From assembly GCF_023151555.2 (NCBI RefSeq), contig NZ_CP100425.1, positions 3,224,001 through 3,288,000 on the forward strand: a DNA stretch of 64,000 bases, in the 5' to 3' direction. The notes under the pieces are model-generated. The model made no database searches, was not told where the DNA came from, and saw only the letters and a program-made list of their open reading frames with translations. The DNA comes from Photobacterium sp. CCB-ST2H9 (GTDB taxonomy: Bacteria > Pseudomonadota > Gammaproteobacteria > Enterobacterales > Vibrionaceae). A program made the position numbers and the translations under genes. Shown one piece after another: positions 24,076-32,648 of the stretch. Within the stretch, counting starts at the first letter, position 1. Every line of letters begins with the position of its first letter.

Positions 24076-27000
24076 ATGAATATCAGTCAGGTGATTGACG
24101 CACTGCGAGAGAGCGGCTACTACCAGCGCTTAGTTCCCGAGCAAAGTGCGATCAACATTCGCAACTTTGTCTACGGCGACATGGACTACACCGATTTTCA
24201 ACCGAATCCGACCCTGCCCGGATTTTTCATGTCCAAGTTCTTCAAGGAAAATCTGAAAGACCTGGAAGATACCCCGGAACAGATCGCCCGGTATTTACAC
24301 GCGCTGGCCCTGTCGATGGAAGACAAGTCATGGGTCACCAGCGTCAACATCCGGAAACTAAGACAGTGGATGCCGACCTTCCATGACTACATCATGTCTC
24401 CGTCTCAACTGATGCAGCGCCTTTTCGCCGATGAGTATGATGCAGAAGATGGGATCGAACGACTCAGGAAGGAATTCTCAGAAACCGAAGTCCGCGAATT
24501 TCTTCAAAGTGACCACCTCAAAACAGACGGGCATTACAACGATGAACATCATCTGTACTGCCGCTATGTGTGGTTTCCTGAGCTCGAACAGGCGGTGGCA
24601 GAAAAAGATCCGGCCCGTTTCGAAGCACTGCTGCTCACTTACCTGCAGGCGCTGGCACACGATTATGCCAATGCCAGCTACATTCCCAACTTACGCAGAA
24701 GAAAACGTAAAGGGGACAACAACCAATACCGGACTTCGCTGCCGCCCGAAGCCATTCAGGCACTGACCGCGCTTCTGCAGGGACAGGGAGACTGGGATCA
24801 GGATCCGGAGCTGATCCGCAGCCACCTGAATCGCGAACCCATCTATAAACATGACCGGACCGCTTATACCCTGCTGGAAGCCGATCAGGATTTTTGTGCC
24901 CTGTTCCGCTGGATTTGCAATAGTGAAGACGAAATTATCCTGCAGTCCGGTGCGGCCAACAATCTGAAGCAGCTGGTCTTTTTGCTGGACCCGAACGTGT
25001 GGATTGAGCAGCATTTCCTGCAGGACTGCTACCACTATTGCAGCTGGTCTGATGAAGATGAGGTGATGGAGGAGCTGACCGCTGCAATCGAAGCCGCCCC
25101 TGACAAAAAAGATCAGCTCATTGCCTTTACCCTGCGCTACACCTTTGAACATTACGACTGCTCGTTCGGACGTACACCGGCAGGCACGCCGGAAAACAAC
25201 CCGCATAATCAGCTGATCCGCACGTTGATTGCGCAGTATGGTGCCCGCTACCTCTGGGAGACGTTCGAGCCCAGAAGCATTATTGAGCAGCGGCTGGGGT
25301 ATTACACCCTCGCCTCCCTGGCAGAAGACGGCAGCCTGGCTGAACTGAAAAACGCCTATGATCGCCAGTGGCTGGAAGGGCTCAGTGCCCGGTTCACCCA
25401 AAACGACAAAGATGCTCAATTACTGTTTGATTATCTTCTCTCCGGAGAACACGAAAGCCAGATCAGCAAATTAGCGATCAATCCAGAGTGTCGTTTCGGG
25501 ACGGTGTGTTATCTGGAAGACCCACTGCTGCAACGCCTCACCCGCGTAATGCTGAACGGCAAAAACACCAAACACTTCCCGCGCTATCTGATGGGTGCTC
25601 ACCGGCTCTTCACATCAGCACCGTTACGTCTGATTTCAGACGTGGTGCTTGAAAAACCGGCCTATCACGACATCGCTTTCAAAGCCTACGCCGAGTACGC
25701 CGAATCTTTTGCGGAGCGGAATGAGCTGGGGGATGACAGTTATCGCTGGCAGGGGATCGAGTTTACCGACCACATTGCCGCAGCAGAACTGGAATATCTG
25801 ATGCAGCATGGTATGGCCTGCGTGCACCAGCTCTCCAAACAGTCCGCCAAATATAAAGGGATTCTGCTGCCCATGCTGAAAGGGCGGATCTCCGTCGCCG
25901 AAGAAGCCCTGTTGCTGGTTGATTTCCTGAAAGAAAAACAGAAAGGGGTCATTACAGCCACCAAAGCATGTCTGAACGCCCTGCCGGAGGCACTCCGCCA
26001 GACCGTCCGCGAGAAAATTCTGACCGAACTTGCGACCTTCAATGCGCAGCAGGAAGTCCATGCGGTTGAAGTGCTGTGTGACCAAGGCATTGATTCAGAC
26101 ATGGCCCGTCAGCTGTTGGAACGGGTTCAGTCGACTGCATCCCGCACCCTGCTGGTTGAACAAGGCAATCTCGATTTCACGCAATTATATACCGGTGCTG
26201 GGGGTCAGTTTGATCTGGATGCCTATCTGGCGGAAAGCTATACCGCACCGAAAAAAGCGCCGCTCGATCTCAGTCTGCTGCCCCTGCCGGAACGGACCGA
26301 CGGCAAACCAGCAGACGACGCCGTCATGCAGCTGTGCCTGATCTATCAGAACCACGAAGGCTACAGCGTCAGTCAGGAAGCCCACGCGATTGCAGGCGCC
26401 TTTACGCCGGCATCTCTGTCGCAGTTTGCACACAGCCTGCTGAGCGGATTTGGCCCGAAAATCACCGCCAAGAATAAATGGTTGATGACGATCCCTGCTA
26501 TTCACGGTGATGCCAGCGTGATGAAAGCACTGGCGGCCCTGACGGAAAAATTCGCCAACGGTTCCAAGCACCAGCTGGCCGGTCACCTGATGAAAATAAT
26601 GGGGCTCAGCGGCCTGACGCAGGCCTACATGGAAATCGACCGCATCTGCCGCAATACCAAAAAGCAAAGTGTCAAAGATGCCGCCAACGAAGCCTTTGTC
26701 ATCGGCGCGAAGCAAGCGGGGATCACCAAAGACGAACTCGGCGATCAGCTGGTAGACGATCTGGGCTTTGACGGAGACCAGATTCCACTCGAATACAGTG
26801 GTCAGACGCTGTCACTGATCCTCAATGAGGAACTGAAATTTGTCATCCGCAAACCAGACGGCAAACTCACCAAAACCCTGCCGAAACCCAAGCAAGACGA
26901 TGATGCCGAGCAGGCGGAGCAGGCCAAACAGCATTTCAACGCGCTGAAAAAGCTGCTGAAAGACATGGTCGGCCTGCAGGTCAGACGCATGGAAGATGCT

Positions 27001-27711
27001 TTTGTGGCGTGGCGGATGTGGTCCCTCGACCGCTGGCAGGCTCTGTTTCTGGGGAATCCGGTGATGCACAAAATTGCCAGCCAGCTGGTCTGGGGGGTGT
27101 ACGAAAATAACCAGCTGGTCTGTACCTTCCTGCCGAATCCGGAACCGGTCGACATGGAAGATGAACCGGTCGACCTCCCGGCCAACGGCAACATCGGGCT
27201 GGTCCATCCAACCGAACTGTCTTCCGGACAACTGGAAGCCTGGCAGAGTTACTTTGACGACTGGAATCTGGAACCTTTGTTCGGCCAGCTGTCGCGGGAT
27301 GTCGTCGAACTGCAACCGGCCACGGGCAATCAGTACCATGTGCCGTGTTTCAGCCGCAAGTCGCCATCCACCGTCATTAACCGGCTGCGTAAAAACGGCT
27401 GGGCGGTCGGTTCCGTGCGCGACGGTGGTTCATTCGACGAACTCTACAAAGAGCTGGACGGGCTCAACGTCGGCATTGAAATCACCCTTGATGAAAGTGT
27501 CTGGCATGGCGGATACGGCTACGAAAGTGATGAATCGACAGTCACCGCGAAAACCGTCGAGTTCTACCGCACCGGTCGTCTGCACCGGGGCAGCTATATC
27601 TACGATGACTTGCAGGAAGAAGAATACGCCGATCTTCGCCTGACAGCTGACGACCTGCCGGAACGGGTTGCCCGCGAGCTGCTGCTGGAAGCCAAGAAAG
27701 CCTTCCTGTAA
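24076..27711 (+). CDS. DUF4132 protein, MolR/YehI family (first tandem copy)
   Basis: This 1211-aa cytoplasmic protein starts at the ATG at 24076, where AAGGGAC precedes it and the product begins MNISQVIDALRES like its neighbour. The N-terminal 850 residues are alpha-helical repeats without recognised catalytic motifs. The C-terminal part contains the DUF4132 region: KDMVGLQVRRMEDAFVAWR, then RWQALFLGNPVMHKIASQL, VWGVYENNQLV and a tail with a SPSTVINRLRKNGWAVGSV segment. E. coli has the same family as molR and yehI. The old molybdate-regulator label for MolR is not supported by anything here. It opens a seven-gene operon. Confidence 0.9.
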   Translation: MNISQVIDALRESGYYQRLVPEQSAINIRNFVYGDMDYTDFQPNPTLPGFFMSKFFKENLKDLEDTPEQIARYLHALALSMEDKSWVTSVNIRKLRQWMPTFHDYIMSPSQLMQRLFADEYDAEDGIERLRKEFSETEVREFLQSDHLKTDGHYNDEHHLYCRYVWFPELEQAVAEKDPARFEALLLTYLQALAHDYANASYIPNLRRRKRKGDNNQYRTSLPPEAIQALTALLQGQGDWDQDPELIRSHLNREPIYKHDRTAYTLLEADQDFCALFRWICNSEDEIILQSGAANNLKQLVFLLDPNVWIEQHFLQDCYHYCSWSDEDEVMEELTAAIEAAPDKKDQLIAFTLRYTFEHYDCSFGRTPAGTPENNPHNQLIRTLIAQYGARYLWETFEPRSIIEQRLGYYTLASLAEDGSLAELKNAYDRQWLEGLSARFTQNDKDAQLLFDYLLSGEHESQISKLAINPECRFGTVCYLEDPLLQRLTRVMLNGKNTKHFPRYLMGAHRLFTSAPLRLISDVVLEKPAYHDIAFKAYAEYAESFAERNELGDDSYRWQGIEFTDHIAAAELEYLMQHGMACVHQLSKQSAKYKGILLPMLKGRISVAEEALLLVDFLKEKQKGVITATKACLNALPEALRQTVREKILTELATFNAQQEVHAVEVLCDQGIDSDMARQLLERVQSTASRTLLVEQGNLDFTQLYTGAGGQFDLDAYLAESYTAPKKAPLDLSLLPLPERTDGKPADDAVMQLCLIYQNHEGYSVSQEAHAIAGAFTPASLSQFAHSLLSGFGPKITAKNKWLMTIPAIHGDASVMKALAALTEKFANGSKHQLAGHLMKIMGLSGLTQAYMEIDRICRNTKKQSVKDAANEAFVIGAKQAGITKDELGDQLVDDLGFDGDQIPLEYSGQTLSLILNEELKFVIRKPDGKLTKTLPKPKQDDDAEQAEQAKQHFNALKKLLKDMVGLQVRRMEDAFVAWRMWSLDRWQALFLGNPVMHKIASQLVWGVYENNQLVCTFLPNPEPVDMEDEPVDLPANGNIGLVHPTELSSGQLEAWQSYFDDWNLEPLFGQLSRDVVELQPATGNQYHVPCFSRKSPSTVINRLRKNGWAVGSVRDGGSFDELYKELDGLNVGIEITLDESVWHGGYGYESDESTVTAKTVEFYRTGRLHRGSYIYDDLQEEEYADLRLTADDLPERVARELLLEAKKAFL

Positions 27712-27724
27712 CACTGCGTCTCTT

Positions 27725-27755
27725 CCAGCCAGCCCTCACCTGACGGGCTGGCTGG
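27725..27755 (+). terminator. Intercistronic hairpin between the two DUF4132 genes
   Basis: CCAGCCAGCCC and its perfect complement form an 11-bp stem with a 9-nt loop, followed by TTTCTCCGTTTT. The U-run is interrupted, so it is likely a partial terminator that lowers expression of downstream genes or protects the first message. Confidence 0.6.
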
Positions 27756-27788
27756 TTTCTCCGTTTTACTCACGCTCAGGACAAAAGA

Positions 27789-30700
27789 ATGAATATCAGC
27801 ACGGTACTCGATCAGCTACGGGACAATCCGCTGTACGATGAGCCGGAAGCCGGGCAGGTCATCAGCCAGATCCGGGATTTTGTATACAGCGATACCAGTT
27901 TGAACCAATTCCAGGTCACGCCCTGCTTATCGCCCATTGATTTAGAAGTCTTTCTCAACCAGACCCTGGAGACGCTGGACGATACTCCGGACCACATTGC
28001 CCGATTTCTGCACGCCTTGATCCTGTCGACCGAAAATCAGCAATGGCTCAAAAGTGTCAGAATCAAAAAACTCCGCGCCGTCATGCCGACTTTTCAGGAC
28101 TGCATCAAAGCCGATTTTACGCTCATGGCGGAGATATTCTCCGACTATTTCGGCAGTGATGCCGGGATCAGCCATCTCCGCGCCATCTTCAGAGAAGATG
28201 ACCTGCGTCAGTTCTTCGCCGATGAGCGCCATAAAACCAACGGACACTATCACGGCCCCCACCACCTGTACTGCCGGGGAGTCCTGTTCCCTGAAATCAG
28301 ACAGGCGCTGGCGCGGCGTGACGCCGCGCACTTTGAAGAAGCGCTGATCACTTATCTGCAGGATTTAACCAGTGATTATGCCAACTGTGATTCGTTTCCC
28401 GATGCCGATGCGCTGGACAAGAACGACATCAGCCAGTACCGGGCTGCACTGCCGGTCGAGGCAATCACAGGACTCACCGAGCTGCTGCGCGGACAGGGCG
28501 ACTGGGAGCAGACCCCAGCGCTGATCCGGGCGCATCTGCACCGGAAGCCTCTTTTCTATCATCAGCAGGCCGCATTTACGCTGCTGGAAGCCGACGAGGA
28601 TTTCACCGATTTATTCCACTTTCTCAGTGACAGCAAGGATCCCATCGTCCACCAGTCTGTTGCGGCCAACCATCTGAAGGAACTCGTCTTTCGGCTGGAA
28701 CCTTCGCTCTGGTTTAAGAAACAGCTCAAATTAAATGGCTTCCCCGATTGCCGCTGGTCCAGCAAACGGGAGGTTCTTGAAGAACTCAATCAGGCCGTTG
28801 CTGCAAATCCGGATATTCAGGCGCCACTCATTGCATTCATTGTCCGATACAGCATCGAACACTATGCCTGTTCTTTCTCTCGCATACCGGCCGATGCCCG
28901 AAAACCCAACCCGCACGATCAGATTCTGCAAGCTCTGATTGAAACCTACGGCGCCCAAACCATCTGGGAGAGTTTCGAACCGCGCGATAATACCGTCGCA
29001 CTTCGGGGTTATTACACGCTCAACCGGCTCGCCGCTGACGATCAGCTGGCGGCTCAGAAAGCCGAACGCGATCGGCAGTGGATTCAATCGTTCAGCCCGG
29101 CGCTGACAGACAATGCTCAGGATGCCGAGCTGCTCGCTGAATACCTGCTGACCGGGAAACACGAAGCAGCAATCGGCACGCTTACACTTCAGCTTGCGGA
29201 AGACAGCAAGTTCCCGCCAGTCTGCTATCTGGAAGATCTGCAGTTACAACGCCTGACCCGGGTCATACTGAACGGAAAAAATGACCCGCTTTTCGCCGAC
29301 TTCTTCAAGGCTGCGGAACGAAAATTTACAGCGACCCCGCATCGGCTGATCTCTGCGATTGTGCTGGAGCGACCTGAATACCAGGCCATCGCTTTCCCGG
29401 TTTACGCCGACTTTGCCGAAACATTTGCTGAAATCAACGATCGCCGTTCAGACGAGTATGAATGGCGCAACGTCAGATTCCGGCGTCATATTGCTGCCAA
29501 TGAACTGCAGTATCTGCATCAGCATGGCGTGGCTGTGGTTCAACAGCTGTCAACCCTGCCCGCCCGGTTCAGAGCCATTGTGCTGCCGTTTTTCAAAGGC
29601 CAGATCACGACCATTGAAGAAGCGCAGCTGCTGGTTTCCCTGCTGAAAGACAAACACAAAGGCGCCATTGCCGCGGTGAAGGACTGCATTCTGGCGTTAC
29701 CGCATCCGATCCGGGCTGCCGTCATGAATCAGATAATCGAAGACCTGACGACCTTCAGTGCCCCGCAGGAAGCGCATGCGATTGAACTCATCTGTGCGTC
29801 TGGCGTGAATACGCCAACCGCCTGTCAGTTACTGGATAAGGTCAGTACCGCCGCTTCCCGCGCCCTCTTGATCGAACACGGCAAGATTGATCTCTGCAGC
29901 CTTTATACCAATTCTGCGGACACCAATGCAGCAGGCGGATTTGATCTGGATGCCTATCTGGCCGACAACTATCACCAACCGAAAAAATCACCGGTTGATT
30001 GCAGCCTGCTGACGCTGCCGGAACGTAGGGATGGTAAGCCGTCAGCCGATGCCGCCATGCAACTGTGCCTGATTTATCAGCATCACGACGGCGACCACAG
30101 CAGCCAGGAAGCGAACGCGATTGCCGGCACTTTCACTCCGGATTCGCTGGCACAATTTGCGCACAGTATCCTCAGTGCCTACGTCGACAAAATCACGAAC
30201 AAAAACAAATGGCTGCTGTCGATTCCGGCCATCCATGGTGATGCCAGTGTGATAACCGCACTGGCAACACGACTTGAAAAATTTGCCGGAAGTTCGAAAC
30301 ACCAGCTGGCCGGGTACGCGATGAAACGCATGGGACTCAGTGGCCAGAAGGTCGCCTTCATGGCCATTGACCGCATCAGCCGCAACAGCAAAAAGCAAAG
30401 CGTGAAAGATGCGGCCCGGGCAGCTTTTACCATCGGTGCCAGACAGGCCGGGATCAGCCCGGATGAACTCGGCGATCAGCTGGTGGACGATTTGGGTTTC
30501 GACGGCGACCACATTCCGCTCGACTACTGCGGTCAGACGCTGTCGCTGGTTCTCAATGACGATCTGAAATTTGTCATCCGCAAACCAGACGGCAAACTCA
30601 GCAAAACCCTGCCGAAGCCGAAACAGGGCGATGACGCCGCGCAGGCAGTGCAAGCCAAACAACACTTCAACACCCTGAAAAAGCTGCTGAAAGACATGGT

Positions 30701-31442
30701 TGGACTGCAGGTGAAGCGCATGGAAGATGCCTTTGTCGCCTGGCGGACCTGGTCCTTTGAGCGCTGGCACGCACTCTTTCTGGGCAATCCGGTGATGCAC
30801 AAGATTGCCGGTCAGCTGATCTGGGGCGTCTATGATGATGATCAGCTCATCCGCACTTTCCTGCCGAATCCGGAACCTGTCGATACGGCAGATGAACCGG
30901 TGACGATTCAGCCCGATGCAAGAATCGGCCTGGTCCATCAGACAGAGCTGTCTGACCCGCAACTGGCCGCCTGGCAAAGCTATATGGACGACTGGAACCT
31001 GACGCCGCTGTTTGGCCAGCTGACACGGGAAATTGTCCGGCTCGAACCCGCCACCAGCAATCAGTACAAAGTGCCGGGCTTCGGCCGCAAATCGCCCTCG
31101 ACCGTGATCAACCGGCTGCGTAAAAACGGCTGGTCGGTTGGTTCCGTACGGGATGCCGGTTCTTTTGACGAAATCTACAAAGAGCTGGACGGCCTCAGTG
31201 TCGGGATTGAAATCACCTTCGATGAGGACATCTGGCACAGCAGTGACGGCTACGAAAGCGATGAACCCAGGGTCACCGCCAAAACCATTGAGTTTTACCG
31301 TACCGGTCAGTTGCCGCGGGGCAGTTACGTCTACGATGACCTGCAGGACAAAGCATACGCCAACCTGCGTCTGGCCGTCGACGATCTGCCGGTCCGGATT
31401 GCCCGCGAGTTGCTGCTGGAAGCTCAAAACGCTTTCCAGTAA
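27789..31442 (+). CDS. DUF4132 protein, MolR/YehI family (second tandem copy)
   Basis: This 1217-aa paralogue is colinear with the preceding gene from MNISTVLDQLRDN to the last ARELLLEAQNAFQ. The C-terminal 450 residues are the most alike, including KDMVGLQVKRMEDAFVAWR, LGNPVMHKIAGQL and SPSTVINRLRKNGWSVGSV. The N-terminal halves have diverged far more. This indicates an old duplication with a constrained C-terminal DUF4132 and a faster-changing helical region, which may hold the partner- or target-binding part. The start is the ATG at 27789 (AGGACAAAAG upstream). Confidence 0.9.
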   Translation: MNISTVLDQLRDNPLYDEPEAGQVISQIRDFVYSDTSLNQFQVTPCLSPIDLEVFLNQTLETLDDTPDHIARFLHALILSTENQQWLKSVRIKKLRAVMPTFQDCIKADFTLMAEIFSDYFGSDAGISHLRAIFREDDLRQFFADERHKTNGHYHGPHHLYCRGVLFPEIRQALARRDAAHFEEALITYLQDLTSDYANCDSFPDADALDKNDISQYRAALPVEAITGLTELLRGQGDWEQTPALIRAHLHRKPLFYHQQAAFTLLEADEDFTDLFHFLSDSKDPIVHQSVAANHLKELVFRLEPSLWFKKQLKLNGFPDCRWSSKREVLEELNQAVAANPDIQAPLIAFIVRYSIEHYACSFSRIPADARKPNPHDQILQALIETYGAQTIWESFEPRDNTVALRGYYTLNRLAADDQLAAQKAERDRQWIQSFSPALTDNAQDAELLAEYLLTGKHEAAIGTLTLQLAEDSKFPPVCYLEDLQLQRLTRVILNGKNDPLFADFFKAAERKFTATPHRLISAIVLERPEYQAIAFPVYADFAETFAEINDRRSDEYEWRNVRFRRHIAANELQYLHQHGVAVVQQLSTLPARFRAIVLPFFKGQITTIEEAQLLVSLLKDKHKGAIAAVKDCILALPHPIRAAVMNQIIEDLTTFSAPQEAHAIELICASGVNTPTACQLLDKVSTAASRALLIEHGKIDLCSLYTNSADTNAAGGFDLDAYLADNYHQPKKSPVDCSLLTLPERRDGKPSADAAMQLCLIYQHHDGDHSSQEANAIAGTFTPDSLAQFAHSILSAYVDKITNKNKWLLSIPAIHGDASVITALATRLEKFAGSSKHQLAGYAMKRMGLSGQKVAFMAIDRISRNSKKQSVKDAARAAFTIGARQAGISPDELGDQLVDDLGFDGDHIPLDYCGQTLSLVLNDDLKFVIRKPDGKLSKTLPKPKQGDDAAQAVQAKQHFNTLKKLLKDMVGLQVKRMEDAFVAWRTWSFERWHALFLGNPVMHKIAGQLIWGVYDDDQLIRTFLPNPEPVDTADEPVTIQPDARIGLVHQTELSDPQLAAWQSYMDDWNLTPLFGQLTREIVRLEPATSNQYKVPGFGRKSPSTVINRLRKNGWSVGSVRDAGSFDEIYKELDGLSVGIEITFDEDIWHSSDGYESDEPRVTAKTIEFYRTGQLPRGSYVYDDLQDKAYANLRLAVDDLPVRIARELLLEAQNAFQ

Positions 31443-31452
31443 TCCAAACCGA

Positions 31453-31478
31453 ACCGTCAGCCCTGAGCTGCTGACGGT
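31453..31478 (+). terminator. Intercistronic hairpin before the MoxR gene
   Basis: ACCGTCAGC-CCTGAGCT-GCTGACGGT, a 9-bp stem followed by GTTTG. Too weak for full termination; probably tunes the ratio of the large proteins to the ATPase. Confidence 0.5.
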
Positions 31479-31550
31479 GTTTGAATGTGAACCACGGCGC
31501 TCTGGTGAACAACACCTGCACCACAAGCCATTTTCGACGAGATAAAAACG

Positions 31551-32648
31551 ATGCAAAACGCACAACGTTACCCTGCAGAAACCCTGTATGCCGCTGAGCT
31601 GGCTGCCCTGCGCAACGCTGATCAGGGCCAGAAACCGGCAGGCTGGCAGCTCAGCCCGCGTATGGTCCGTACCTTCATTCTGGGCAGCAACAACGAGCCG
31701 GTTCAGGGTACGACCATCAGCCGCAAGATTTACGGCAATGACGCCGTCGTCGAACGTGCCATTGTGACTTTAATGAGCCAGCAGGGGCTGATGCTGGTCG
31801 GCGAACCGGGTACCGCGAAATCCTTGCTGTCAGAGCTGCTTGCCGCCGCGATTTCAGGCCAGAGTACCCTGACCGTTCAGGGCAGTGCCGGACTGTTTGA
31901 GGAAAATATCCGCTACAGCTGGAACTATGCCGCGCTGCTCAAGGACGGTCCGAGTCTGGCGGCCATGGTGCCCGGCCCGCTCTTTCACGCCATGCAGCAG
32001 GGGCAACTGATGCGGTTTGAGGAAATCACCCGCTGCCCGACCGAAGTTCAGGACAACCTGATCCCGGTGATGTCTGACCGCATCCTGCAAATTCCGGAAC
32101 TCAAAGACAGCGACGCAGCCTACATGCTGTCCCAGCCCGGCTTTAACATCATTGCGACGGCCAACCTGCATGACCGCGGTGTGAATCAGATGTCTTCGGC
32201 ACTGAAACGCCGCTTCAACTTTGAAACCCTGCAACCCATCAGCACCAAAAAACAAAAGACAGAGCTGGTGATGACTCAGGTCAACCGTCGTCTTCAGCAG
32301 GACGCCCTGGATGTTCAGATTGATCTGGATACCACCGAGCTGCTGATCACCGTCTTTGATGAGCTGCGCAACGGCAATGTCTCCGGGCTGGCAGTGACCT
32401 CACCGACCACCCTGCTGTCGCTGGCCGAAGCGATGAACGTTGCCTATAACGCGGCCATCAGCAGTCACTATTTCGGCGATCAGCAGGTCTCCGCCGAGCA
32501 TCTGCCCCCTTTTATGCTCGGCACCATCATCAAGGACAATGAAAAAGACCGCGCCTGTTTCGAGGACTATATCCGGGTGATCAGGCGCAAACGGGCAGAC
32601 GAACCCCACTGGCAGGCGTTTCTGGCCGGATGTCAGAACCATGGCTGA
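31551..32648 (+). CDS. yehL: MoxR-type AAA+ ATPase (YehL-like)
   Basis: This 365-aa cytoplasmic protein has one AAA+ module. Walker A is GEPGTAKS near residue 84, the Walker B/sensor region is MRFEEITRCPTEVQDNL near 162, sensor 1 is NIIATANLHDRGVN near 200, and an arginine-finger-like SALKRRFNFE follows near 217. This pattern is typical of MoxR ATPases, which remodel or insert cofactors into targets together with a VWA partner (compare RavA-ViaA, NorQ-NorD). Here the VWA partner is encoded two genes downstream. Length matches E. coli YehL. The 3' end overlaps the next gene by 8 bases. Confidence 0.92.
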   Translation: MQNAQRYPAETLYAAELAALRNADQGQKPAGWQLSPRMVRTFILGSNNEPVQGTTISRKIYGNDAVVERAIVTLMSQQGLMLVGEPGTAKSLLSELLAAAISGQSTLTVQGSAGLFEENIRYSWNYAALLKDGPSLAAMVPGPLFHAMQQGQLMRFEEITRCPTEVQDNLIPVMSDRILQIPELKDSDAAYMLSQPGFNIIATANLHDRGVNQMSSALKRRFNFETLQPISTKKQKTELVMTQVNRRLQQDALDVQIDLDTTELLITVFDELRNGNVSGLAVTSPTTLLSLAEAMNVAYNAAISSHYFGDQQVSAEHLPPFMLGTIIKDNEKDRACFEDYIRVIRRKRADEPHWQAFLAGCQNHG

